From Nocardioides terrigena (lineage in GTDB: Bacteria > Actinomycetota > Actinomycetes > Propionibacteriales > Nocardioidaceae): a stretch of 64,000 nucleotides of DNA. The translations under genes were made by a program, and so were the position numbers. Positions 43,217 to 51,630 of the stretch are shown one piece after another. Location: contig NZ_PZYY01000001.1 in the NCBI RefSeq assembly GCF_003047265.1, positions 372,001 through 436,000 on the forward strand, read 5' to 3'. The stretch's first letter is position 1; each line of letters begins with the position of its first letter. The notes under the pieces are model-generated. The model was not told the origin of the DNA and did no database searches. It saw only the letters and a list, made by a program, of their open reading frames with translations.

Positions 43217-45745
43217 ATGGCAGAGGTTCCGGCAACCGCCGACGTGGTCGTCATCGGCGCGGGGATCGTGGGCAACAGCCTGGTCCACCACCTGACGCGC
43301 CTCGGGTGGCGCAACGTCGTGCAGATCGACAAGGGCGCCCTGCCCAACCCGGGCGGCTCGACGGGTCACGCGTCCAACTTCATCTTCACCGTGGACCACT
43401 CGCGCGAGATCACCGACCTCACCCTGGACTCCGTGCGGCAGTACCAAGAGATGGGCGTCTTCACGCAGTCCGGCGGCTTCGAGATCGCCCGGACCGAGGA
43501 GCGCATGGAGGAGCTGCGCCGCCGGATGTCCAGCGCCAAGGCGTGGGGCATCGAGGCCGAGCTGGTCTCGCCCGCGTTCGTCAAGGAGAAGGTCCCCTTC
43601 ATCGAGGAGGACCAGTTCATCGGCGCGTTCTGGACCCCCGGCGTCGGCGTGGTGGACTCGCTGCGGGCCGGCACGATCATGCGCGAGCAGGCCCTGGCCA
43701 CCGGTGAGCTGACCGTCGTGCCGACCGTCGAGGTCGTCGGCCTCGACACCGAGGAGGCGTCCCACGGGCGTCGGCGGATCACCCGGGTGCGGACGACGGG
43801 CGGCGACATCGAGGCCGGCACGGTCGTCATCGCCGCCGGCGTCTGGAGCCCCAAGCTCGGCGACATGGCCGGGATCAGCATCCCCCTCACCCCGGCCGTG
43901 CACCAGATGATCAGCGTGGGCCCCTGCCCGCAGCTGGCGGAGCGGGAGGGGGAGATCTCCTTCCCGATCGTCCGCGACATGGACACCTTCTGCTACGAGC
44001 GCCAGCACGGCGCCGACATGGAGGTCGGCTCCTACGCGCACCGCGCGATCCTGCACGAGCCCGAGGACATCCCCTCGATCGAGCAGGCGAAGCTGTCGCC
44101 CACCGAGATGCCCTTCACCTCCGACGACTTCGACCCCCAGCTCGAGCAGGCCTACGAGCTGATGCCCGAGCTGCTCGGCGCCGAGGGGGCCGAGATGCGC
44201 TACGCCATCAACGGCCTGCTCTCGCTGACCTGCGACGGCAACCCGATCCTCGGCGAGAGCGAGGTCGCCGGCCTCTGGACCGCCGCGGCCGTGTGGATCA
44301 AGGAGGGCCCGGGGGTCGGCCGGGCGATGGCCGAGTGGATGACGCACGGCCACTCCGAGATCGACGTCCACCACAGCGACATCGCCCGCTTCCACGACCA
44401 CCAGAAGCGTCGCGAGCACACCCGGCTACGCACCACCGAGTCCTTCATCAAGACCTACGGCATCATCCACCCGGCCGAGCAGTACGCCTCCGACCGCGAC
44501 CAGCGGCTCTCGCCCATGCACGCGTCGCAGCAGAAGCTCGGGGCGGTCTTCTTCGAGACGGCCGGCTGGGAGCGGCCGTTCTGGTACGAGTCCAACGCCG
44601 GCCTGCTCGAGGAGTACGGCGACGCGGTGATGCCGCGCGAGCACGAGTGGGACTCCCGCTGGTGGAGCCCGATCATCAACGCCGAGCACCTGCGGATGCG
44701 CGAGGCGGCGGCGGTGATCGACCTGTCGGCGTTCTGCATCTTCGACATCACCGGGCCGGGCGCCCTGGCCACCGTCCAGGGCACCTGCGTCGCGCAGTGC
44801 GACGTGGCGGTGGGCAAGGTCGTCTACACCCCGGTGCTGGACGCCAAGGGCGGCTTCCGCTCCGACCTGACGGTGATGCGGCTGGGGGAGGACCACTTCC
44901 GGGTCGTCACCGGAGGCGCCCACGGGATGGCCGACCGGGCGTGGTTCGCCGGCCACCTGCCCGAGGACGACGGCGCCACCACCCTCACCGACCTCACCGA
45001 CGACGTCTCCACCATCGGCATCTGGGGTCCCCGGGCGCGCGACATCCTGGCGTCCCTCACCGAGGACGACGTCTCGGACAGCGGCTTCGGCTTCCTGTCC
45101 TGCCGCGAGATCGACGTCCGCGGCACGACCGTCCTCGCCTCGCGCATCTCCTACGTCGGTGAGCTCGGCTGGGAGCTCTACGTCCCCATGGAGTCGGCCG
45201 CCGACCAGTGGGAGGCGCTGCTCGAGGCCGGGGCGCCGCACGGCGCCGTGCCGGCGGGCATCGGCGTCTACGGCACCACCGGCCGCATCGAGAAGGGCTA
45301 CCGCGCCTACGGCGCCGAGCTCGACAGCGAGCGCTCGATCGTGGAGGCGGGCATGCAGCGACCCAAGGTCAAGCAGGCCGACTTCGTCGGCAAGGAGGCC
45401 TACCTCGCGCAGCGGGAGGCCGACCCGGCCGCCGTCCTGTGCACGCTGACGGTCGACGACCACACCTCGGCCAGCGGCATGAAGCGGTACATGCTCGGCG
45501 GTGAGCCGATCCTCACCCCCGAGGGCGCGCTGCTCACCGACGGGCACGGTCACCACCCCTACGTCACCTCGGCCGGATCGGCGCCGTCGCTGGGCAAGCA
45601 CGTGCTGCTCGCCTACCTCCCGCCCGAGCAGGCGGTCCTCGGCACCCGGCTGGCGGTCTCCTACATGGAGGAGCTCTACCCGGTCACCGTCGGCTCGGTC
45701 GACGCGACCCCGCTCCTCGACCCGACCAACGAGCGGATCAGGTAG
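43217..45745 (+). CDS. FAD-dependent dimethylglycine/sarcosine dehydrogenase with GcvT folate domain
   Basis: 842 residues. N-terminal DAO-type FAD domain (VVVIGAGIVGNSLVHHLTRLGW; GGSTGHASN keeps the His used for covalent FAD in mammalian dimethylglycine dehydrogenase), a linker domain, and a C-terminal GcvT/aminomethyltransferase domain (about 430-842; EWDSRWWSPIINAEHLRMREAAAVIDLSAF, SYVGELGWELYVPMESA, GIGVYGTTGRIEKGYRAYGAELD). It should oxidatively demethylate dimethylglycine and load formaldehyde onto THF as methylene-THF. etfB and etfA follow directly, so it is probably an ETF-linked dehydrogenase rather than an oxidase. Sarcosine may be a second substrate. AGGAG lies 6 bases before the ATG. 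Confidence 0.9.
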   Translation: MAEVPATADVVVIGAGIVGNSLVHHLTRLGWRNVVQIDKGALPNPGGSTGHASNFIFTVDHSREITDLTLDSVRQYQEMGVFTQSGGFEIARTEERMEELRRRMSSAKAWGIEAELVSPAFVKEKVPFIEEDQFIGAFWTPGVGVVDSLRAGTIMREQALATGELTVVPTVEVVGLDTEEASHGRRRITRVRTTGGDIEAGTVVIAAGVWSPKLGDMAGISIPLTPAVHQMISVGPCPQLAEREGEISFPIVRDMDTFCYERQHGADMEVGSYAHRAILHEPEDIPSIEQAKLSPTEMPFTSDDFDPQLEQAYELMPELLGAEGAEMRYAINGLLSLTCDGNPILGESEVAGLWTAAAVWIKEGPGVGRAMAEWMTHGHSEIDVHHSDIARFHDHQKRREHTRLRTTESFIKTYGIIHPAEQYASDRDQRLSPMHASQQKLGAVFFETAGWERPFWYESNAGLLEEYGDAVMPREHEWDSRWWSPIINAEHLRMREAAAVIDLSAFCIFDITGPGALATVQGTCVAQCDVAVGKVVYTPVLDAKGGFRSDLTVMRLGEDHFRVVTGGAHGMADRAWFAGHLPEDDGATTLTDLTDDVSTIGIWGPRARDILASLTEDDVSDSGFGFLSCREIDVRGTTVLASRISYVGELGWELYVPMESAADQWEALLEAGAPHGAVPAGIGVYGTTGRIEKGYRAYGAELDSERSIVEAGMQRPKVKQADFVGKEAYLAQREADPAAVLCTLTVDDHTSASGMKRYMLGGEPILTPEGALLTDGHGHHPYVTSAGSAPSLGKHVLLAYLPPEQAVLGTRLAVSYMEELYPVTVGSVDATPLLDPTNERIR

Positions 45746-46531
45746 ATGGCGAGCGTGCTGGTCTGCGTCAAGCGGGTCCCCGACTCGAGCAGCGAGATCG
45801 TGCTGACCGACGACGGACAGGCGGTCGACGGCCGCTTCGCCGGCTTCACCATGAGCCAGCACGAGCAGTGCGCCGTCGAGCTCGCCGTCCAGACGGCCTC
45901 GGCGACTGGGGGCGAGGCCACCGTGCTCACCCTCGGTGACGCCGACGCCCTCGAGCAGGTACGGGCGGCGCTCGCGGTCGGCTGCACCGCGGCCACCCAC
46001 GTGGTGGCCGACAGCCAGCAGCTCGGCCCCGCCGACGTCGCCCGCGAGATCGCCGCGGTCGTCCGGGACCACGAGGCCGCGGGGCGCCCCCACGACCTGG
46101 TCCTGCTTGGGCACGACGCCGCCGACACGGGCGACTTCCAGGTCGGCATCCGGCTGGCCTACGAGCTCGGTCGCCCCGTCGTCAACGGCGTCACCCGGGT
46201 GACCGTCGAGGAGGTCGACGGACGGCCCGTCGTGACCGCGAGCGGCGACGGCCCGGACGGGCACGAGACCTACCGCGTCCCGCTGCCCGCGGTCGTCACG
46301 GTGCTCGAGGGTGGCGTGGAGCCGCGCTACCCGACCGTCCCCGGACGGATGAAGGCCAAGAAGATCCCCGTCGAGGAGCGGGAGCTCGCCGCGGCACCCG
46401 CCGGTCCGGCCCGGGTGCGCTGGTCGTTGCCCCCGGCGGCGCCCAGCGACGTGCACGTGCTCGGCAAGGGGCCCGAGGCCGCCCCTGCCGTGGTCGACCT
46501 GCTCGAGCAGCTGGGGGTGCTGGCCCGATGA
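45746..46531 (+). CDS. etfB: Electron transfer flavoprotein, beta subunit
   Basis: 261 residues; SVLVCVKRVPDSSSE, SQHEQCAVELAVQ, DLVLLGHDAADTGDFQVGIRLAYELGRPVVNGVTRV and YPTVPGRMKAKK are ETF-beta features. The ATG follows the dehydrogenase stop without a gap, and the stop overlaps etfA by 4 bases. As a dedicated ETF it should carry electrons from the flavoprotein to an ETF:quinone oxidoreductase encoded elsewhere. Confidence 0.92.
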   Translation: MASVLVCVKRVPDSSSEIVLTDDGQAVDGRFAGFTMSQHEQCAVELAVQTASATGGEATVLTLGDADALEQVRAALAVGCTAATHVVADSQQLGPADVAREIAAVVRDHEAAGRPHDLVLLGHDAADTGDFQVGIRLAYELGRPVVNGVTRVTVEEVDGRPVVTASGDGPDGHETYRVPLPAVVTVLEGGVEPRYPTVPGRMKAKKIPVEERELAAAPAGPARVRWSLPPAAPSDVHVLGKGPEAAPAVVDLLEQLGVLAR

Positions 46532-47511
46532 TCCTCGTCCTCGTGGAGAAGGACCTCGCCGGCGCCGCCGTCGAGGTCTCGCTGGAGACCCTCACCTTCG
46601 CCCGGTCGCTCTCCGACGCCGGTGGCGGTGTCCCGGTCGACGCGGTGGTCGTCGGCGACGTGTCGCCCGCGCTGCAGTCGCAGCTGGCGGCGTACGGCGT
46701 GCGCGACGTGCACGCCCTCGGCGGCCCGGGCTTCGCGGCGTTCGCGGGTGCCGCGTGGGCCTCGGGGCTGGAGACCGTGCTCGCCGCGTCCCGCTCGGTC
46801 GTCGTGATGGCCGCGGGGACGCCCCGCGGTGGGGAGGTGCTCGCCCACCTCGCGGCCCGCTCCGGGGTCGCGATGGCCGCCAACGTGGTCGCCTTCGACG
46901 GCCTCGCCCCGTTCGTCGTACGACGCCAGGTCGTCGGCGGGCAGGCGGTCGAGGAGATGCAGCTGTCCACCAGGCCCACGGTCTTCACCGTCGCGGGCCA
47001 TGCGGTCGAGGCGGCGCCGGCGGCGACGCCCGGCCCGGCGACGCTCGTCGAGCACGCGCCCGAGGTCGCGGAGTCCGACCTCGTCGCCCGGGTCGTGTCC
47101 ACCGAGGAGCCGGCCCCCGACCTGTCCGGCAGCCTCAAGTCGGCGCGGGTCGTCGTCGGCGCCGGTCGCGGCGCCGGCAGCGAGGGCGGCTTCGACGACC
47201 TGCTCGAGCTCGCCGACCTGCTCGGGGCGCCCCTCGGCGTCTCGCGCGTCGTCACCTCGCTGGGATGGCGTCCCCACCACGAGCAGGTGGGACAGACCGG
47301 GAGCCGGATCTCGCCCGACCTCTACATCCCCTGCGGCATCAGCGGGGCCATCCAGCACTGGGCCGGGTGCAGCAGCGCCAAGGCGATCCTGGCCATCAAC
47401 ACCGACCCCGACGCGCCGATGGTCACCAAGGCGACCCATGCCGTCATCGGTGACCTCCACGAGGTCGTCCCGGCCATCAACGCCGAGATCCGGCGTCGCC
47501 GCGCGGGCTGA
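46528..47511 (+). CDS. etfA: Electron transfer flavoprotein, alpha subunit
   Basis: 327 residues. The C-terminal FAD domain is diagnostic: ARVVVGAGRGAGSEGGFDDLLELADLLGAPLGVSRVV, GQTGSRISPDLYIPCGISGAIQHWAGCSSAKAILAINTDPDAPM. It overlaps etfB by 4 bases and closes the dehydrogenase-etfBA operon. No ETF:quinone oxidoreductase gene is present nearby. Confidence 0.94.
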   Translation: MILVLVEKDLAGAAVEVSLETLTFARSLSDAGGGVPVDAVVVGDVSPALQSQLAAYGVRDVHALGGPGFAAFAGAAWASGLETVLAASRSVVVMAAGTPRGGEVLAHLAARSGVAMAANVVAFDGLAPFVVRRQVVGGQAVEEMQLSTRPTVFTVAGHAVEAAPAATPGPATLVEHAPEVAESDLVARVVSTEEPAPDLSGSLKSARVVVGAGRGAGSEGGFDDLLELADLLGAPLGVSRVVTSLGWRPHHEQVGQTGSRISPDLYIPCGISGAIQHWAGCSSAKAILAINTDPDAPMVTKATHAVIGDLHEVVPAINAEIRRRRAG

Positions 47512-47547
47512 CGTCCCGTCCTCCACCCCCCGACCGGGCGAGAAATC

Positions 47548-47562
47548 GTCACTCGGAGTGAC
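47548..47562. promoter_or_regulatory. Palindrome upstream of the mce operon
   Basis: GTCACTC-G-GAGTGAC, perfect 7-base arms, about 150 bases before the first mce gene and upstream of the -10 candidate. Possibly the site of a TetR/GntR-type regulator; no such gene is adjacent. Confidence 0.35.
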
Positions 47563-47601
47563 ACGCTGCGTACATCTGGTGACGCCGCGGCAATTTCCCC
47601 G

Positions 47602-47607
47602 TAACCT
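47602..47607 (+). promoter_or_regulatory. -10 candidate of the mce operon
   Basis: TAACCT with a weak TGGTGA -35 at 47578-47583 (18-base spacing). Confidence 0.35.
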
Positions 47608-47617
47608 CGCCGCCACG

Positions 47618-47651
47618 TCCGCGTTGGTCCCCCCGTAGGGAGCGACGCGGA
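47618..47651 (+). promoter_or_regulatory. Leader hairpin of the mce operon
   Basis: Outer stem TCCGCGT/ACGCGGA and inner stem TCCC/GGGA around loop CCCGTA, within the untranslated leader and 52 bases before the first ATG. It could attenuate or stabilise the long mce transcript. Confidence 0.4.
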
Positions 47652-47703
47652 TCGCTGTGTCACGCGTCGTACGACGACGTCGTCTCGGAGGGAGGGCTGC
47701 GCC

Positions 47704-48660
47704 ATGGGCGTGGAGATCAAGGTCGACGACCTCACCAAGTCGTTCGGCAAGCAGCTGATCTGGGGTGACGTGAGCCTGACCATCCCGGCAGGCGAGATCT
47801 GCGTGATGCTGGGCCCCTCCGGCACCGGCAAGTCGGTCTTCCTCAAGACCCTGATCGGGCTCATCAAGCCCGACAAGGGCTCGATCCTCATCGAGGGCAC
47901 GGACATCGCGAGCTGTTCGGAGAAGGACCTCTACGAGATCCGCAAGCTCTTCGGCGTCCTCTTCCAGGACGGCGCCATGTTCGGCTCGATGAACCTCTAC
48001 GACAACGTCGCCTTCCCGCTGCGCGAGCACACGAAGAAGTCCGAGTCCGAGGTCCGCGACGTCGTCATGGAGAAGATGGACCTCGTCGGCCTCGTCGGCG
48101 CCGAGGACAAGCTCCCCGGCGAGATCTCCGGTGGCATGCGCAAGCGCGCCGGGCTGGCCCGGGCCCTGGTGCTCGACCCGGAGATCGTGCTCTTCGACGA
48201 GCCCGACTCGGGCCTCGACCCCGTGCGCACCGCGTTCCTCAACCAGCTGATCGTCGACCTCAACGCGCAGATCGACGCGACGTTCCTCATCGTCACCCAC
48301 GACATCAACACCGCCCGCACGGTCCCCGACAACATCGGCCTGCTCTACCACCGGCACCTCGCGATGTTCGGACCGCGCGAGATGCTCCTCAGCTCCGAGG
48401 AGCCGGTGGTCCGCCAGTTCCTCAACGCCCAGAAGGTCGGCCCGATCGGCATGTCCGAGGAGAAGGACGCCGACGAGCTCGCCGCCGAGCAGGGCCAGGA
48501 GCTGCCGCCGCTGCCCCCCATCCCGATGCAGCTCGACCCGTCCAACGGCATCCCGCGGCGCACCCAGCGCGCGCCGGGGGAGTGGTGCCGCGACAACGGC
48601 GTCACCCCGCCTCCCGGGTCCTTCGAGAGCTCCAACGCCGGCCTGGCTCCGGGGGCCTGA
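47704..48660 (+). CDS. Mce-system ABC transporter ATP-binding protein (MceG/Mkl/MlaF-like)
   Basis: 318 residues. Walker A is GPSGTGKSVFLKTLIG, ABC signature SGGMRKRAGLARALVLDPEIVLFDEPDSGLDPVRT (the Asp-Ser-Gly of Walker B/D-loop is typical of Mkl/MlaF), and a C-terminal extension of about 75 residues as in MceG. It energises lipid or sterol import through YrbE and MCE proteins. Its position between rplL and rpoB recalls mkl of mycobacteria, but here it heads a full mce operon. GGAGGGAGG precedes the ATG. Confidence 0.94.
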   Translation: MGVEIKVDDLTKSFGKQLIWGDVSLTIPAGEICVMLGPSGTGKSVFLKTLIGLIKPDKGSILIEGTDIASCSEKDLYEIRKLFGVLFQDGAMFGSMNLYDNVAFPLREHTKKSESEVRDVVMEKMDLVGLVGAEDKLPGEISGGMRKRAGLARALVLDPEIVLFDEPDSGLDPVRTAFLNQLIVDLNAQIDATFLIVTHDINTARTVPDNIGLLYHRHLAMFGPREMLLSSEEPVVRQFLNAQKVGPIGMSEEKDADELAAEQGQELPPLPPIPMQLDPSNGIPRRTQRAPGEWCRDNGVTPPPGSFESSNAGLAPGA

Positions 48661-48667
48661 TCGCATC

Positions 48668-49453
48668 GTGTCGTCCCTCACCGCATCCCGGGCCCTCGCC
48701 CCGGTCGGAGCCGCAGGCAAGCTCTTCGCCTTCGCCCTCGACGTCGGCAGAGCGCTCTTCCGGCGCCCCTTCCAGCTGCGCGAGTTCCTCCAGCAGGCCT
48801 GGTTCATCGCCTCGGTCACCATCGTCCCGACCGCCCTGGTCGCCATCCCCTTCGGCGCGGTGATCGCGCTCCAGGTCGGCGGCCTCATCAAGCAGTTCGG
48901 CGCCCAGTCCTTCACCGGCTCCGCGTCGGTGCTGGCGGTCATCCAGCAGGCGGCACCGATCGGCACCGCCCTGCTGATCGCCGGCGCCGGCGGCTCCGCG
49001 ATCGCCGCCGACCTCGGCGCCCGCAAGATCCGCGAGGAGCTCGACGCGATGATGGTGCTGGGCATCGACCCCATCCACCGGCTCGTGGTGCCCCGCGTCC
49101 TCGCCTGCATGCTCGTCGCGTTCTTCCTCAACGGCATGGTGAGCGTCGTGGGCGTCGCCGGCGGCTACGTCTTCAACGTGGTCCTCCAGGACGGCACCCC
49201 CGGGGCGTACGTCGCCAGCTTCACCGCGCTCGCCCAGCTGCCGGACCTGTGGATCGGCCTCTTCAAGGCCATCGTGTTCGGCCTCATCGCCGCCATCGTG
49301 GCGTCCTACAAGGGCATGAACGCCGGCGGCGGTCCCAAGGGCGTCGGCGACGCGGTCAACGAGTCCGTCGTCATCACGTTCCTGCTGCTCTTCGTGGCCA
49401 ACTTCGTCCTCAGCATGATCTACCTCCAGATCGTGCCCCCGAAGACGGGATGA
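48668..49453 (+). CDS. MlaE/YrbE-family ABC permease (YrbEA position)
   Basis: 261 residues with five to six membrane helices. The MlaE-family EQ-loop-type segment is visible: GARKIREELDAMMVLGIDPIHRLVVPRVLACMLVAF. It pairs with the next permease to form the channel of the Mce transporter. GTG start, 7 bases after the ATPase stop. Confidence 0.93.
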   Translation: MSSLTASRALAPVGAAGKLFAFALDVGRALFRRPFQLREFLQQAWFIASVTIVPTALVAIPFGAVIALQVGGLIKQFGAQSFTGSASVLAVIQQAAPIGTALLIAGAGGSAIAADLGARKIREELDAMMVLGIDPIHRLVVPRVLACMLVAFFLNGMVSVVGVAGGYVFNVVLQDGTPGAYVASFTALAQLPDLWIGLFKAIVFGLIAAIVASYKGMNAGGGPKGVGDAVNESVVITFLLLFVANFVLSMIYLQIVPPKTG

Positions 49454-49457
49454 CGTG

Positions 49458-50285
49458 ATGGCCGATCTGAGAGACATCTACCGCAAGCCCTTCGGGTCGC
49501 TCGACGACCTCGGCGGGCAGCTCGCCTTCCACATCGGCGTGCTCCGGGCCATCCCGCGCTCGATCACCCGCTACCCCAAGGAGATCCTGCGGATCCTGGC
49601 CGAGGTCACCCTCGGCTCGGGGGCCCTGGCCGTCATCGGCGGCACCGTCGGCGTCATCCTCGGCATGACCTTCTTCACCGGGGCGCAGGTGGGGCTGTCG
49701 GGCTACGCCGCGCTCAACCAGCTCGGGACCGCGGCGTTCTCCGGCTTCGTCTCCGCCTACTTCAACACCCGCGAGATCGCGCCGCTCGTGGCCGGCATCG
49801 CCCTCGCGGCCACCGTCGGCTGCGGCTTCACCGCCCAGCTCGGCGCCATGCGGATCTCGGAGGAGATCGACGCCCTCGAGGTGATGGCGATCCCGTCCAT
49901 GCCGTTCCTCGTCGCCACCCGCGTCGTCGGCGGGCTGATCGCGATCATCCCGCTGTACGTCGTGGGGCTGCTGTCGTCCTACTTCGCCAGCCGGCTCGTG
50001 GTCACCACCTTCTACGGCCAGTCGACCGGCACCTACGACCACTACTTCAACGCGTTCCTGCCCCCGGGCGACGTGCTCTGGTCCTTCGGCAAGGTGCTCG
50101 TCTTCGCTGTGACGGTCATCCTCATCCACTGCTACCACGGCTACAACGCCTCCGGCGGTCCGGCCGGGGTGGGCGTGGCCGTGGGTCGAGCGGTGCGCAC
50201 CAGCATCGTGGCCGTCAACGTGATCGACCTGTTCCTGTCGATGGCCATCTGGGGCACCACCACGACCGTGAGACTGGCGGGGTGA
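49458..50285 (+). CDS. MlaE/YrbE-family ABC permease (YrbEB position)
   Basis: 275 residues; GAMRISEEIDALEVMAIPSMPFLVATRVVGGLIAIIPLYVVGLLSSYFAS is the MlaE-family core, and the C-terminus ends VNVIDLFLSMAIWGTTTTVRLAG. A GTG one codon earlier could be the start. It follows the first permease by 4 bases. Confidence 0.93.
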   Translation: MADLRDIYRKPFGSLDDLGGQLAFHIGVLRAIPRSITRYPKEILRILAEVTLGSGALAVIGGTVGVILGMTFFTGAQVGLSGYAALNQLGTAAFSGFVSAYFNTREIAPLVAGIALAATVGCGFTAQLGAMRISEEIDALEVMAIPSMPFLVATRVVGGLIAIIPLYVVGLLSSYFASRLVVTTFYGQSTGTYDHYFNAFLPPGDVLWSFGKVLVFAVTVILIHCYHGYNASGGPAGVGVAVGRAVRTSIVAVNVIDLFLSMAIWGTTTTVRLAG

Positions 50286-50292
50286 GGCGGCC

Positions 50293-51630
50293 GTGAGTCC
50301 ACTGCGCTCGATCGCGGGCCACCACAAGGTGCTCGGCGTCGTCTTCCTCTGCCTGATCCTCACCGGGGTCTGGGCGGCGTACGGCGTCTTCACCAAGAAG
50401 TTCACCGACTACGACGAGGTCACCCTGCGGACCTCCAAGATCGGCCTCCAGCTGCCGATGCGCGCCGACGTCAAGATCCGCGGCGTGCAGGTCGGCGAGG
50501 TCATCGCCATCGACGCCGACACCGACGGGGCGAGCCTCACGCTGGGCCTCTACCCCGACGAGCGTGGCCAGATCCCCGCCAACGTCACCGGCTCGATCGT
50601 CCCCAAGACGCTCTTCGGCGAGAAGTACGTCTCCCTGGTCGTCCCCGAGCAGGCCTCCGGCGAGAGCATCGCGGTGGACGCGACCATCGAGCGCACCGAG
50701 GTCTCCACCGAGGTCGAGCAGGTGCTGTCGGACCTCTACCCGTTGCTGCGTGCCGTGCAGCCGGCCGAGATCAACATGACGCTCAACGCCATCGCCACCG
50801 CCCTCGAGGGACGCGGCGAACAGATCGGCGAGAACCTCGAGGTCGTCGACGGCTACCTCAGGCGCTTCAACCCCGAGATCCCGGCGCTCGTCGAGGACCT
50901 GCGGCTGACCGCGCAGGTGTCCGACATCTACGCCGACGTGCTGCCCGAGGTCGCCACCATCCTGCGCAACACCATCACCACGACCCAGACCCTCGAGGGT
51001 CGCGAGGACAAGCTCAACGCGCTCTTCAAGGACATCGGTCGCTTCTCCGCGACCACCGAGCGCTTCCTCGACGCCAACGGCGACAACCTGATCCGCCTCG
51101 GCGACCTCGGCCGCACCCAGCTGCGCCTCCTCGCCAAGTACGCCCCGCAGTACCCCTGCCTGCTCGAGGGCATCGTCAAGGCCGGTGACCTGCAGGCCGA
51201 GGCGTTCCGCGGCTTCACCCTGCACATCGTGCTCGAGACCCTGCCCAACCAGCCGCGCGGCTACGGGCCTCAGGACGCCCCCGTGTACGGCGACACCCGC
51301 GGTCCCCACTGCGGCTCCCTGCCCGCCCCGCCATGGAGCCAGGAGAACCCGCTGAACACGCAGCCCGACTTCGTCGACGGCATCGACGAGCCGACCGGCA
51401 AGGGCACCTCGCGCAGTGCGACCGACTGGGCCACCGACCGGGCCACCGACCGGGCGTCCGGCTGGTCCGGCGGCGACGGCTACACCGGCGGCCGCGACGA
51501 GGCGGCTCTGCTCAAGGGGCTGCTCGGCACGTCCATCGGCTCGTCCGCCGAGGACGTCCCCGACCTGGGGGTGCTGCTCGTCGGACCCATGGCGCGCGGC
51601 GCCACCGTCACGCTGGGGGAGGCCCGCTGA
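50293..51630 (+). CDS. MCE family protein, first (MceA position)
   Basis: 445 residues. N-terminal membrane anchor (VLGVVFLCLILTGVWAAYGVF), MCE domain about 38-118 (VTLRTSKIGLQLPMRADVKIRGVQVGEVIAIDAD, GSIVPKTLFGEKYVSLV), a long helical region, then a Cys-containing C-terminal part. Residues about 375-400 contain short repeats (TDWATDRATDRAS) that look expanded. MCE proteins form periplasmic hexameric tunnels for lipid transport; actinobacterial operons normally have six different ones, as here. Confidence 0.92.
   Translation: MSPLRSIAGHHKVLGVVFLCLILTGVWAAYGVFTKKFTDYDEVTLRTSKIGLQLPMRADVKIRGVQVGEVIAIDADTDGASLTLGLYPDERGQIPANVTGSIVPKTLFGEKYVSLVVPEQASGESIAVDATIERTEVSTEVEQVLSDLYPLLRAVQPAEINMTLNAIATALEGRGEQIGENLEVVDGYLRRFNPEIPALVEDLRLTAQVSDIYADVLPEVATILRNTITTTQTLEGREDKLNALFKDIGRFSATTERFLDANGDNLIRLGDLGRTQLRLLAKYAPQYPCLLEGIVKAGDLQAEAFRGFTLHIVLETLPNQPRGYGPQDAPVYGDTRGPHCGSLPAPPWSQENPLNTQPDFVDGIDEPTGKGTSRSATDWATDRATDRASGWSGGDGYTGGRDEAALLKGLLGTSIGSSAEDVPDLGVLLVGPMARGATVTLGEAR

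Noticed and set aside
41314..43347. 677-residue minus-strand open frame antisense to the BCCT gene
   Set aside because: It is His/Arg/Asp/Gly-rich shadow sequence crossing the BCCT gene and the next promoter; no family resemblance.
51400..51480. Short tandem repeats as a minisatellite or CRISPR-like array
   Set aside because: They are in-frame repeats of TDRA/TDWA-type residues inside the first MCE protein, too few and irregular for an array.
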